A DNA stretch of 9,402 bases. Source: a bacterium. GTDB lineage: Bacteria > Spirochaetota > JAHITG01. Location of the stretch: contig JAQTRT010000111.1 of the NCBI GenBank assembly GCA_028711675.1, positions 1-9,402 on the forward strand, in the 5' to 3' direction. The translations under genes and the position numbers were made by a program. This document shows positions 1 to 6,752 of the stretch, one piece after another (positions within the stretch are counted from its first letter, which is position 1; each line of letters opens with the position of its first letter). The notes beneath the pieces are model-generated. The model was not told the origin of the DNA, ran no database searches, and was given only the letters and a program-made list of their open reading frames with translations.

Positions 1-1
1 G

Positions 2-769
2 ATCTATACCAGCGTGAAAAAAGAGATCAAGAACAGGAAGATCCTTGGTGTCGGGATCGGCGTGCCCGGCGTTGTTAATACGGACAGTAACAGGATCGAA
101 CTGAGCAACTTGCTGAAAATAAGCGATTATCCCCTTGGTGAACTGCTGGAGAAAAGGTTAAAGATACCTGTCCATATCGAAAACAACGCCAATCTGGCGG
201 CGTACGGCGAATACACCCTGAATTACGCCAGCAGAACCCACAACTTGTTCTATCTTTTGTTCCATCTTGATGAATCGAACAATCTTAAAAATACAGGGAT
301 CGGGAGCGGGATCATCATCAACGGGGAGATCTATCACGGCGATTATTATGCCGCGGGCGAAATGGGGGATATCTTTAACAACATCCTGATGAGCCTCTCC
401 TCCGAAAAGGAGTCGCTTTTCCTGTCACAGTCCCTTCTGCAGCTCCTGAAACAATCCGGATCTTCGGAGCATTCCCAACTGCTGCTGACCCTGGGATTCA
501 AGATCGGTGAACTCATCAGCCAGGTGATCAACATCATCAATCCTTCCACAGTAGTGATCGGTGACGACCAGTTCATCGGGCAGACTGAATTCTACAAGTC
601 CATCAAGGAAGGTATCCGGGATAATCTTGTCTCCTTTATCAGGGACAAGATCCAGATCATGGCTTCGGGATTCGGCGAATACAATGTGGCTATCGGCGCG
701 GCCTGTATCAGCAGCAAGAACATCCTTTCGTACGAGTATTTCCATGATTGGATGAAATTAAAGAAATGA
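2..769 (+). CDS. ROK-family protein (probable sugar-responsive regulator), 5' truncated
   Basis: C-terminal part of a ROK (repressor/ORF/kinase) protein. The reading frame is open to the left edge, so the GTG at 14 is probably internal; about 255 codons are visible against roughly 300 for ROK kinases and 380-410 for ROK regulators. Visible family landmarks in order are GVGIGVPG (nt 47-70), the ENNAN block (179-193; usually ENDAN) and a glycine-rich GIGSGIIINGE stretch followed by AAGEMGD (to 370). Two active-site features differ from ROK sugar kinases. The catalytic Asp of END is Asn, and the His of the usual GE-x-GH is Asp. The Cys-rich zinc motif (CxCGxxGCxE) that normally follows is absent. 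Loss of the Asp argues against kinase activity and for a regulator, but the diagnostic N-terminal helix-turn-helix or ATP-binding loop lies outside the window. It sits 48 nt before a sugar-binding lipoprotein gene, which fits local control of sugar use. The family call is firm; the regulator call is inferred. Confidence 0.5.
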   Translation: MYTSVKKEIKNRKILGVGIGVPGVVNTDSNRIELSNLLKISDYPLGELLEKRLKIPVHIENNANLAAYGEYTLNYASRTHNLFYLLFHLDESNNLKNTGIGSGIIINGEIYHGDYYAAGEMGDIFNNILMSLSSEKESLFLSQSLLQLLKQSGSSEHSQLLLTLGFKIGELISQVINIINPSTVVIGDDQFIGQTEFYKSIKEGIRDNLVSFIRDKIQIMASGFGEYNVAIGAACISSKNILSYEYFHDWMKLKK

Positions 770-803
770 ACAACCAGGGGCCCCGGGCTTATCTGGAAAT
801 AAA

Positions 804-810
804 AAGGAGG
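804..810 (+). promoter_or_regulatory. Strong ribosome binding site for the substrate-binding lipoprotein
   Basis: AAGGAGG lies 7 nt before the ATG at 818 and is a near-perfect anti-16S match. It fixes the start of the lipoprotein gene and suggests strong translation, as is common for binding proteins, which are needed in excess over their permeases. Confidence 0.5.
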
Positions 811-817
811 TAAGATC

Positions 818-2083
818 ATGAAATTAAAAAGCTTATTGGTTTTTCTGACCGCGATCATCCTGTGCGTGCTTTGCATGCAGTGCGCAAAAAAAGAGAAGGG
901 GGACCGGCAGGTGCTCCGTTATTCCGCGCCGGGATTCGTTCTTTATAATACCATCCGCGAGAACGCGGGCAAGGAGTTCGAAAAGAAACACCCGGGCGTG
1001 AAAACGATTTACGAACCCATCTCAGGCCAGGGTTTTTTCGAAAAACTGCTGACCCAGCTCGCCAGCGGGACTGAACCCGACATCTTTTTCATGAGGGATT
1101 TTGAACTCCCCAATTTCGTGCAGAAAGGTTCGATCATGGAGCTGAATGGTTTCATCGAGAATGACCCTGGTTTCGATCTGAAAGATTATCACAAGATCCT
1201 GATCGATTCTTATACCGTGAACAATAAGATCTACGGGCTGCCCGGCAGTTTCACCAGCGGTGTCATCTTTTATAACAAGGATATTCTGGCCAGGGCCGGT
1301 ATGAAACCCATGAACGACCTTTCCTGGGATAAACTCCTGAAGGCCGGCCAGCAGCTCACTATCAGGAGTGAGATGAAAACGGTCAAACAGTTCGGGATTG
1401 TCCTGGAATATTACGACTGGATCACTTTTATTCTGCAGAACGAAGGTTCTTTCTTCTCGCCCGATAAGAAAAAATGCATACTGAATTCACCCCAGGCAGC
1501 TGAAGCCGTCGATTTTCTGAAAAGTCTCATCAAAACCCATCATATCACACCCAGCATGGTGGACCTGGAGCAGGCTGAGGCTTATTCTCTGTTCATGCTG
1601 AACCGGGCCGCCTTGTTCACGGGAGGCCGGTGGTATACCACAATTTTTAAGGAGATCAAGAATTTTCAGTGGGGGATCATGCCTTTCTTTTATAATAAAA
1701 AAAAGAGTGTCAGGCTCGATTCCCATTCCTGGGTCATTTCCCAGAAAGCCAAGGACCCCAAACTGGCCTGGGAATTCCTGAAATTTCTTACCTCAAGGGA
1801 TTCCAACTGGAAGATGGTCGAAGTGGGTGATTCGGTCCCCATACACAGGTCCAACCTCAGGAAATTCATTAAGATGAATCCTGAGAACAAGGTGTTCGTC
1901 GATTCCCTGGATTACGCTTATACCGTGGACAAGATCATGACGCCTTATGTGACCTGGCGGGAGATGCAGACCATTTTACGCGAAGAGTTCGACAAGTTTA
2001 TCCTGGACCAGCAGAACTCGGTCAATACTTTAATGGCCATTGACAGCCGGATCAATGAAAAGATCAAAGCTAACATGAAATAA
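818..2083 (+). CDS. Sugar ABC transporter substrate-binding lipoprotein (SBP family 1, MalE-like)
   Basis: Extracytoplasmic solute-binding protein that would capture a sugar or oligosaccharide and deliver it to an ABC importer. The 421-residue length is typical for the family. It begins with a basic stretch and a hydrophobic segment (residues 3-21) followed by a Cys-rich region with Cys at 16, 19 and 22, then a charged AKKEKGD linker, as in lipoproteins. Family landmarks are SGTEPDIFFM (83-92), the YGLP turn (139-142), GVIFYNKDILARAG (148-161) and the FTGGRW segment (267-272), which resembles the usual 'GPW' ligand-contact region. The start is set by AAGGAGG at 804-810. No permease or ATPase gene accompanies it here; they may lie upstream of the window or be shared. 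It is followed after 82 nt by a GH94 phosphorylase, which suggests a beta-linked disaccharide or oligosaccharide ligand. The lipobox is non-canonical: no Cys has Gly, Ala or Ser just before it. Family confidence is high; the ligand is unknown. Confidence 0.5.
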   Translation: MKLKSLLVFLTAIILCVLCMQCAKKEKGDRQVLRYSAPGFVLYNTIRENAGKEFEKKHPGVKTIYEPISGQGFFEKLLTQLASGTEPDIFFMRDFELPNFVQKGSIMELNGFIENDPGFDLKDYHKILIDSYTVNNKIYGLPGSFTSGVIFYNKDILARAGMKPMNDLSWDKLLKAGQQLTIRSEMKTVKQFGIVLEYYDWITFILQNEGSFFSPDKKKCILNSPQAAEAVDFLKSLIKTHHITPSMVDLEQAEAYSLFMLNRAALFTGGRWYTTIFKEIKNFQWGIMPFFYNKKKSVRLDSHSWVISQKAKDPKLAWEFLKFLTSRDSNWKMVEVGDSVPIHRSNLRKFIKMNPENKVFVDSLDYAYTVDKIMTPYVTWREMQTILREEFDKFILDQQNSVNTLMAIDSRINEKIKANMK

Positions 2084-2153
2084 AACAACGGAACAGCAGG
2101 CAGGAGAAGAGGATTTGGAGAGAGGAAGGGTATAAGACCATTATGCTGATGAT

Positions 2154-2160
2154 AAGGAGA
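2154..2160 (+). promoter_or_regulatory. Ribosome binding site for the GH94 phosphorylase gene
   Basis: AAGGAGA ends 5 nt before the ATG at 2166. The nearby upstream ATG at 2143 reads only eight codons before meeting a stop that overlaps the 2166 start, so the Shine-Dalgarno sequence and the GH94 N-terminal homology both support 2166. Confidence 0.5.
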
Positions 2161-2165
2161 AAAGG

Positions 2166-4499
2166 ATGAAGAAGTACGGCGAGTTTTCCAAAGATTCATG
2201 GGAGTACCATATCCACCGGCCGGATACCCCCAAGCCGTGGTTCAATTATCTTTTTAATGATAAGTTCCATTCCGTCATTTCCCAGACCGGCGGCGGGTTC
2301 AATTACGCTATTGATCCCAAGGTGAACAGGATACTGAGGTATGATAATGTGGACACTGACCTCTCAGGCCGTTACCTCTTCATCAAGGAAGAGGACGAGA
2401 TATGGTCCGCCAACTGGCAGCCCCTGAAAAAGGCTCAGGATAAATGGCTCACCGTGTTCGGGCCGGGATACACTTTCATCCGCAGCGAATACCGAAGGAT
2501 CTCTGTGGAAATGCGCTTTTTTGTCCCTTTAAACGAGACCATGGAGATCTGGAGCATCACTGTGAAGAACAATTCGGACCGGAAGAGGAAGGTCCATCTG
2601 TATCCGTTTATCGATGTCATCAGCGGTGATGTGGACATGGAAGCGCGTTACCGGAACATCATGAAGCTTTACAACGTGGCTTATTTCGACCGCGGCATCA
2701 ATACCCTCATGCTCTATAAAATGGCCTCTTCAGCCAGGGAGTTCCAGAACTATTCATATTTCATGTCCTCTTTGAAACCTGTTTCGTATGAGACGGAGAA
2801 ACTGAATTTTTTCGGCCAGTACCATACAGTGGAAAACCCCGAAGGATTGAAACGGCCGTATCTTTCCAGTTCGGATAACCGCGGTGAGGATATGATCGGA
2901 GCTTTCCAGTATACGCTGGACCTGGCCCCGCGGCAGGAGAAGAAGATCGATCTCATCATCGGCTTTTCCGAGAAGAAAGGGACGGTCAGCAATGTATATA
3001 AACGGTTCATTCAGGATAAGAAGAGGATCGAACGGGAATTCCAGACCACGCGGTCATACTGGAAGAAGACTCTGGAAAAGCTCTGGATCGAAACCGGAGA
3101 TGTGGAACTGGACAGGATGATCAATATCTGGGGTAAGTACCAGCTGCTGGCCATCACGCGATGGCGCGGCTCTTCCGCTTACCACGGGACGGAAGGCGGA
3201 TTGGGTTACCGTGATCTGGCACAGGATGTGGAAGGCATCGCGGGCCTGGACCGGGTCCTGGCCAGGGAAAAGATCATGGACCTGCTTCATTATCAGTACA
3301 GCAACGGCAACGCTGTTTCCGGTTTTTCCAAACTGGAAGGAGCGTGGGATACCCATGCTGCAGCAAAGATGGTATCCGGTAAATCCGACGTGGCTGTCTG
3401 GCTGCCCAATGCCGTGGCAAAATACATAAAAGAGACGGGTGATACGGCCTTCCTGAGAAAAAAAGTGCCATATCTGGATAAAGGTGAGGATACGGTCTAT
3501 CGCCATGTCATAAAGGCTGTGGAATATGTCGCTGGTTCCGTGGGACGGCACGGCCTGCCTTTGATCAAGATCGCGGACTGGAATGATGCTTATGACAAGA
3601 TCGGGCGGAAACTGAAAGGCGAGTCAGTCTGGCTCGGAGAAGCTGTGTGCTGGGCGGCCCTTATCGTGAAGGAGCTTGCGGAATACCTGAAAGACCTGAC
3701 CGTGGCCCGGAGAATGGAGAAGATCTATCAGCATATGAAGGGACAGGTGAACCGGCACGGCTGGACCGGTCACCATTATTTTGCGGCTTATAACGACCAA
3801 GGCCGGAAGATCGGCGATTCTCATATACCTTTGAACAGCCAGACCTGGGCTATTCTGGGCAGGGTGGCGGATAAAAAAAGGATGGCTTCCGTAGTCAAGG
3901 CCATTGATTATCTCGACACGCCGTACGGGAATGCCCTGTTCAAACCGCCTTATCACCGGTATGAACCTGATATCGGCCGTGTTACGGCATTTGCCGAAGG
4001 CACCAAGGAGAATGCAGCCTGTTTTTCCCATGCTATCGCGTTTAAAGTGGTGGCTGACTGCATGATCAACCGGAACAACAAGGCCTATCAGACCATAAAA
4101 AAGCTGATCCCCACCAGCGAAGCCAAACAGAACATCGAGAAGTACAAGGTAGAACCTTTTGTCTGGGCTGAATACGTAATCGGTCCGGGAAATAAATATT
4201 TCGGCCAGGGCGCTTTTACCTGGAACACCGGAACAGCGGTCTGGACCTATATCGGCGTGACCGACTGGATCCTGGGCATCAAACCGCATTATAACGGCTT
4301 GAAGATCGATCCCAGGCTGCCTGACAGTATCAGGAAAGTAAAGATCAAACGGATATTCAGGGGTTGTGTCTATCATATTACCATTCAGAAGAGTCTGTTC
4401 GACAGCATCCGGGTCGATGAAAAAGCTGTTGAAGGGAATATCATACCTGCTTTCAAGGACGGGAAAGAGCACCAGGTCAGGGTGTTCGTGAAGAAGTGA
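2166..4499 (+). CDS. Glycoside hydrolase family 94 disaccharide phosphorylase (chitobiose/cellobiose phosphorylase type)
   Basis: Cytosolic inverting phosphorylase that would split a beta-linked disaccharide with phosphate into an alpha-sugar-1-phosphate and a free sugar, saving ATP. The 777-residue length is normal for GH94 and there is no signal peptide. The N-terminal beta-sandwich (about 1-280) opens with a KKYGEF...RPD-x-P-x-PW-x-NYL pattern and an SANWQP stretch, which most resemble chitobiose phosphorylases. The (alpha/alpha)6 catalytic part carries GLGYRD (345-350), WLPNA (412-416), the general-acid motif ADWND (470-474), EGTKENAACFSH (611-622; normally GTKENG-x-F-x-H) and the phosphate-site NTGTAVW (687-693). 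The C-terminal ILGIKP and IDPRLP segments are also standard. One oddity is KSDVAVW (406-412), where most relatives have SDD. It follows the binding-protein gene by 82 nt, so import and phosphorolysis of one sugar are likely linked. Family call is very secure. Substrate (chitobiose, cellobiose, laminaribiose or another) cannot be set from sequence alone. Confidence 0.5.
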   Translation: MKKYGEFSKDSWEYHIHRPDTPKPWFNYLFNDKFHSVISQTGGGFNYAIDPKVNRILRYDNVDTDLSGRYLFIKEEDEIWSANWQPLKKAQDKWLTVFGPGYTFIRSEYRRISVEMRFFVPLNETMEIWSITVKNNSDRKRKVHLYPFIDVISGDVDMEARYRNIMKLYNVAYFDRGINTLMLYKMASSAREFQNYSYFMSSLKPVSYETEKLNFFGQYHTVENPEGLKRPYLSSSDNRGEDMIGAFQYTLDLAPRQEKKIDLIIGFSEKKGTVSNVYKRFIQDKKRIEREFQTTRSYWKKTLEKLWIETGDVELDRMINIWGKYQLLAITRWRGSSAYHGTEGGLGYRDLAQDVEGIAGLDRVLAREKIMDLLHYQYSNGNAVSGFSKLEGAWDTHAAAKMVSGKSDVAVWLPNAVAKYIKETGDTAFLRKKVPYLDKGEDTVYRHVIKAVEYVAGSVGRHGLPLIKIADWNDAYDKIGRKLKGESVWLGEAVCWAALIVKELAEYLKDLTVARRMEKIYQHMKGQVNRHGWTGHHYFAAYNDQGRKIGDSHIPLNSQTWAILGRVADKKRMASVVKAIDYLDTPYGNALFKPPYHRYEPDIGRVTAFAEGTKENAACFSHAIAFKVVADCMINRNNKAYQTIKKLIPTSEAKQNIEKYKVEPFVWAEYVIGPGNKYFGQGAFTWNTGTAVWTYIGVTDWILGIKPHYNGLKIDPRLPDSIRKVKIKRIFRGCVYHITIQKSLFDSIRVDEKAVEGNIIPAFKDGKEHQVRVFVKK

Positions 4500-4545
4500 A
4501 TTTAAAGGGAACGGGATCAGCCGGAACAGGGAGAAAGAGAGACAG

Positions 4546-5697
4546 ATGAAAGAAGGAATAAGGATAAAATTTATTTTACTCTTTATGTTTATGTTCTTGT
4601 TATCGGTCCCTTCCTTTCCTTTCACGTCTCTGGACCATAAAGGGATGGAAGTGACCTGTAATGTCCTCATTTCAGGAGGTCTGCCTGTATTAAATCAGAA
4701 CCTGGTCGAGATCCTGGATTATGATCCCAGGATCATTTTTACTCCTGATACCAAGATACTGGTTCGCGTTTATCTGGCCACGGATTATTACGGCCGCCTG
4801 GCTTTCCAGGGCATCAACGACGAAAAACTTTATTCCCTGAGCGAGATATCGAATTACGTCCTGTACGGCGGGTATAAGGTGGAACAGGGTAAGGTAAAAC
4901 GGGACTCCCGGCTGCTGATCCATTTTTCTGACGGTGCAACTACCGTGACATCATTTACCTGTGATAAAAGCATCGATATCGATGAGGTAGTCCGGAAGGA
5001 TGAGGCCGCTGAACGGATCATTGTCTCGGATCATGATATGAAAACAAGGGCTTGCATCCCTGCCGGGGCTTTAAAGAATAACACACGGATGAGTATTATG
5101 CGTTCCGACCAGTTCGAGGATGCTCTTGCTTATGACTTTCAGGCCTTGAACAGTTCGGACAGCAAACCTGTGCAGAAGTTCCTGCAGAGCGTCAAGATAC
5201 AGATCCATTATGATGTGTTCGGGGATAATACGATCGAGAAGATGAACGTCAGGAACGATGAGTCCGTCCGGCAGAAGCTCATCCTCAGTTATTATGACGG
5301 TGTCCAGTGGATCCCTGTGGGCGGTGAAGTGGACACCGGCAGCCAGACCATAACAGCCTGGGTGGACCATTTTTCTCTTTATGCTATTACTTTTGATGAC
5401 GGCAAGGATTTTAGAATGGGGCCGAATCCTTTTTCTCCCAACAATGACGGTATCAATGATGAAGTGGTCTTTAATGTCCGGAACAGGCTGAACCAGGTCC
5501 TGACCGTAAAGATCTACAGCATCGTGGGCAGGCTGATCAAGGAATTGAACGTTACAACATCGCCCCAGCCTCAGTTCCTGGAGGCCCGCTGGGACGGGAC
5601 GGACATCAGGAACAAGAGAGTGGAGGACGGCATTTATATTTACCAGATCAAACTGGGATCCAGGCATTTTAACGGTTCGGTGATATTAGCCAAATAA
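4546..5697 (+). CDS. Exported protein with ZU5-like middle domain and C-terminal FlgD-type Ig (CHU_C/sorting-like) domain
   Basis: Predicted exported protein of 383 residues; specific function unknown. It starts with a basic tip and a long hydrophobic segment (about 8-26) that fits a Sec signal peptide. Residues 30-160 resemble no family I can name. From about 165 to 282 it shows the pattern of ZU5/GAIN-like surface modules: CIPAGALK (170-177), W255-IPVGG followed by VDT, and HFSLYA (275-280). The last 93 residues (from 291) form a FlgD-type Ig domain. This opens with the hallmark GPNPFSPNNDGIND and ends with a DGIYIYQIKL strand and a short VILAK tail. Domains of this type are used as C-terminal sorting or anchoring modules by secreted proteins in Bacteroidota and many candidate phyla. 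The gene starts 46 nt after the GH94 gene. Its RBS is weak (AGGGAG 12 nt upstream, or GAGAG 4 nt upstream). The barrel-protein gene follows after 17 nt, which suggests joint export or surface assembly. Confidence 0.5.
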   Translation: MKEGIRIKFILLFMFMFLLSVPSFPFTSLDHKGMEVTCNVLISGGLPVLNQNLVEILDYDPRIIFTPDTKILVRVYLATDYYGRLAFQGINDEKLYSLSEISNYVLYGGYKVEQGKVKRDSRLLIHFSDGATTVTSFTCDKSIDIDEVVRKDEAAERIIVSDHDMKTRACIPAGALKNNTRMSIMRSDQFEDALAYDFQALNSSDSKPVQKFLQSVKIQIHYDVFGDNTIEKMNVRNDESVRQKLILSYYDGVQWIPVGGEVDTGSQTITAWVDHFSLYAITFDDGKDFRMGPNPFSPNNDGINDEVVFNVRNRLNQVLTVKIYSIVGRLIKELNVTTSPQPQFLEARWDGTDIRNKRVEDGIYIYQIKLGSRHFNGSVILAK

Positions 5698-5700
5698 GTG

Positions 5701-5706
5701 AAGGTG
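5701..5706 (+). promoter_or_regulatory. Ribosome binding site for the PorV-like barrel gene
   Basis: AAGGTG lies 8 nt before the ATG at 5715, within the 17-nt gap after the preceding stop. It supports the chosen start and tight operon packing. Confidence 0.5.
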
Positions 5707-5714
5707 CAGATCAA

Positions 5715-6752
5715 ATGAAGGCGGTTCAGTGTATCATTCTTTTTTACCTGTTTTTTCTTCTGCTTGTTACGAACGGTCCGGTGAAGGGAGCTTATGAGGA
5801 TACGGGAATGGGCGCCCGGTCCATGGGTCTGGCCCAGGCGTACACCGGGCTGGCTGATGACGTGAATGCCGTTTATTATAATCCTGCGGGACTGGGACAG
5901 CTGGCGAAGAATGAACTTTCCCTTGATTTCAGCAAACTGTACTGGGACCTGGAAAACGATAACCTGTACAATGCCTCGCTGGGCCTCTCTATCCACAGTA
6001 TGGATTGGGGTACTTTCAGCCTCGCCTGGAAAATGTTCTATTCGGAACTATACCAGGAGAACCAGGTCTTCTTTTCCTACGGCCAGGATTATCTTTCCGG
6101 GCTGTTGAAATTGAAAGAAGCCCGTCTGTATTCCGGCGTGACCGTTAAGCTCCTACAGAAGAGCTACAAGTACAACGGCTATGTCGAGATGGACCCGGTC
6201 TTTGACAGCGGGACTTCCAAGCTGGGTGTTACGGGTGACGCAGGGCTGCTTTACTCCATGAACAACGGCCTGAGTCTGGGAGTCAGCTGCGCTAATTTCA
6301 CGGGACCGGATATGGGACTGATGGAAAAGAGCGTCGTGCCCATCGTGTTCCGTACGGGATTGGCTTTTCTGGTGGACCGTCTTCTGTATGAAGAGAACAA
6401 GGATAAATGGTTCAATCATTTCAGCGTCCTGGCTGATTATATCTACAGGAATGAAGAGCAGCAGGTATGCGGCGGCTGTGAATTTTCGCTCTTCCGCATT
6501 CTGTCGCTCCGCTGCGGTTACGGGTACGGGACAGACAAATTATCCCGTTTGGCTTCCGGCATCGGTTTCTGCAAGACCTACCGGTATCCGTCAGAAATAA
6601 GAAAAGCCGGCGCTGATTCCGAATCCTACAGTATCGTGGAAGTCGAGAAATCGCTTGACATTATCATCAATTACGCTTTTACGTTCTCTTTTAACGGTGT
6701 CCAGCAGGATACGGCTGGAAATCATTACCTTGAACTGGGAGTCAAGTTCTGA
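5715..6752 (+). CDS. PorV/UPF0164-family outer-membrane beta-barrel protein
   Basis: Predicted outer-membrane barrel of 345 residues, related to the PorV/PorQ and FadL-like group. A signal peptide is visible (hydrophobic 6-19, likely cleaved near VKGA, about residue 26). Right after it comes the family hallmark between residues 33 and 60: a GARSMGLA element, AYTGLADD, then NAVYYNPAGL. The rest alternates short amphipathic strands rich in Tyr, Phe and Gly, as expected for a barrel. The chain ends in LELGVKF, with the terminal Phe used by the BAM machinery to recognise barrel substrates. In type IX secretion PorV carries cargo with C-terminal sorting domains, and here the preceding gene encodes a FlgD-type Ig C-terminus, so a cargo/partner pairing is plausible but not shown. 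Its stop overlaps the next gene's start (TGATG), pointing to coupled translation. An ordinary transport barrel is the main alternative. Confidence 0.5.
   Translation: MKAVQCIILFYLFFLLLVTNGPVKGAYEDTGMGARSMGLAQAYTGLADDVNAVYYNPAGLGQLAKNELSLDFSKLYWDLENDNLYNASLGLSIHSMDWGTFSLAWKMFYSELYQENQVFFSYGQDYLSGLLKLKEARLYSGVTVKLLQKSYKYNGYVEMDPVFDSGTSKLGVTGDAGLLYSMNNGLSLGVSCANFTGPDMGLMEKSVVPIVFRTGLAFLVDRLLYEENKDKWFNHFSVLADYIYRNEEQQVCGGCEFSLFRILSLRCGYGYGTDKLSRLASGIGFCKTYRYPSEIRKAGADSESYSIVEVEKSLDIIINYAFTFSFNGVQQDTAGNHYLELGVKF

Noticed and set aside
777..788. GC-rich palindrome GGGGCCCC and adjoining CCCGGG after the ROK gene
   Set aside because: There is no usable loop and no T tract, and a strong ribosome binding site follows within 20 nt. 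It is not a terminator, and one short dyad is too little to call an operator.
2143..2169. Eight-codon open frame ending over the GH94 start codon
   Set aside because: It looks like a leader peptide, but it has no ribosome binding site or regulatory codon run and is short enough to be chance.
3624..4670. 348-codon open frame on the - strand
   Set aside because: It lies opposite the 3' part of the GH94 gene and the start of the next gene, has no recognisable domain, and mirrors the codon bias of the real + strand genes.
5071..5667. 198-codon open frame on the - strand
   Set aside because: It is a shadow of the FlgD-type-Ig gene, whose + strand product has clear domain motifs and a signal peptide.
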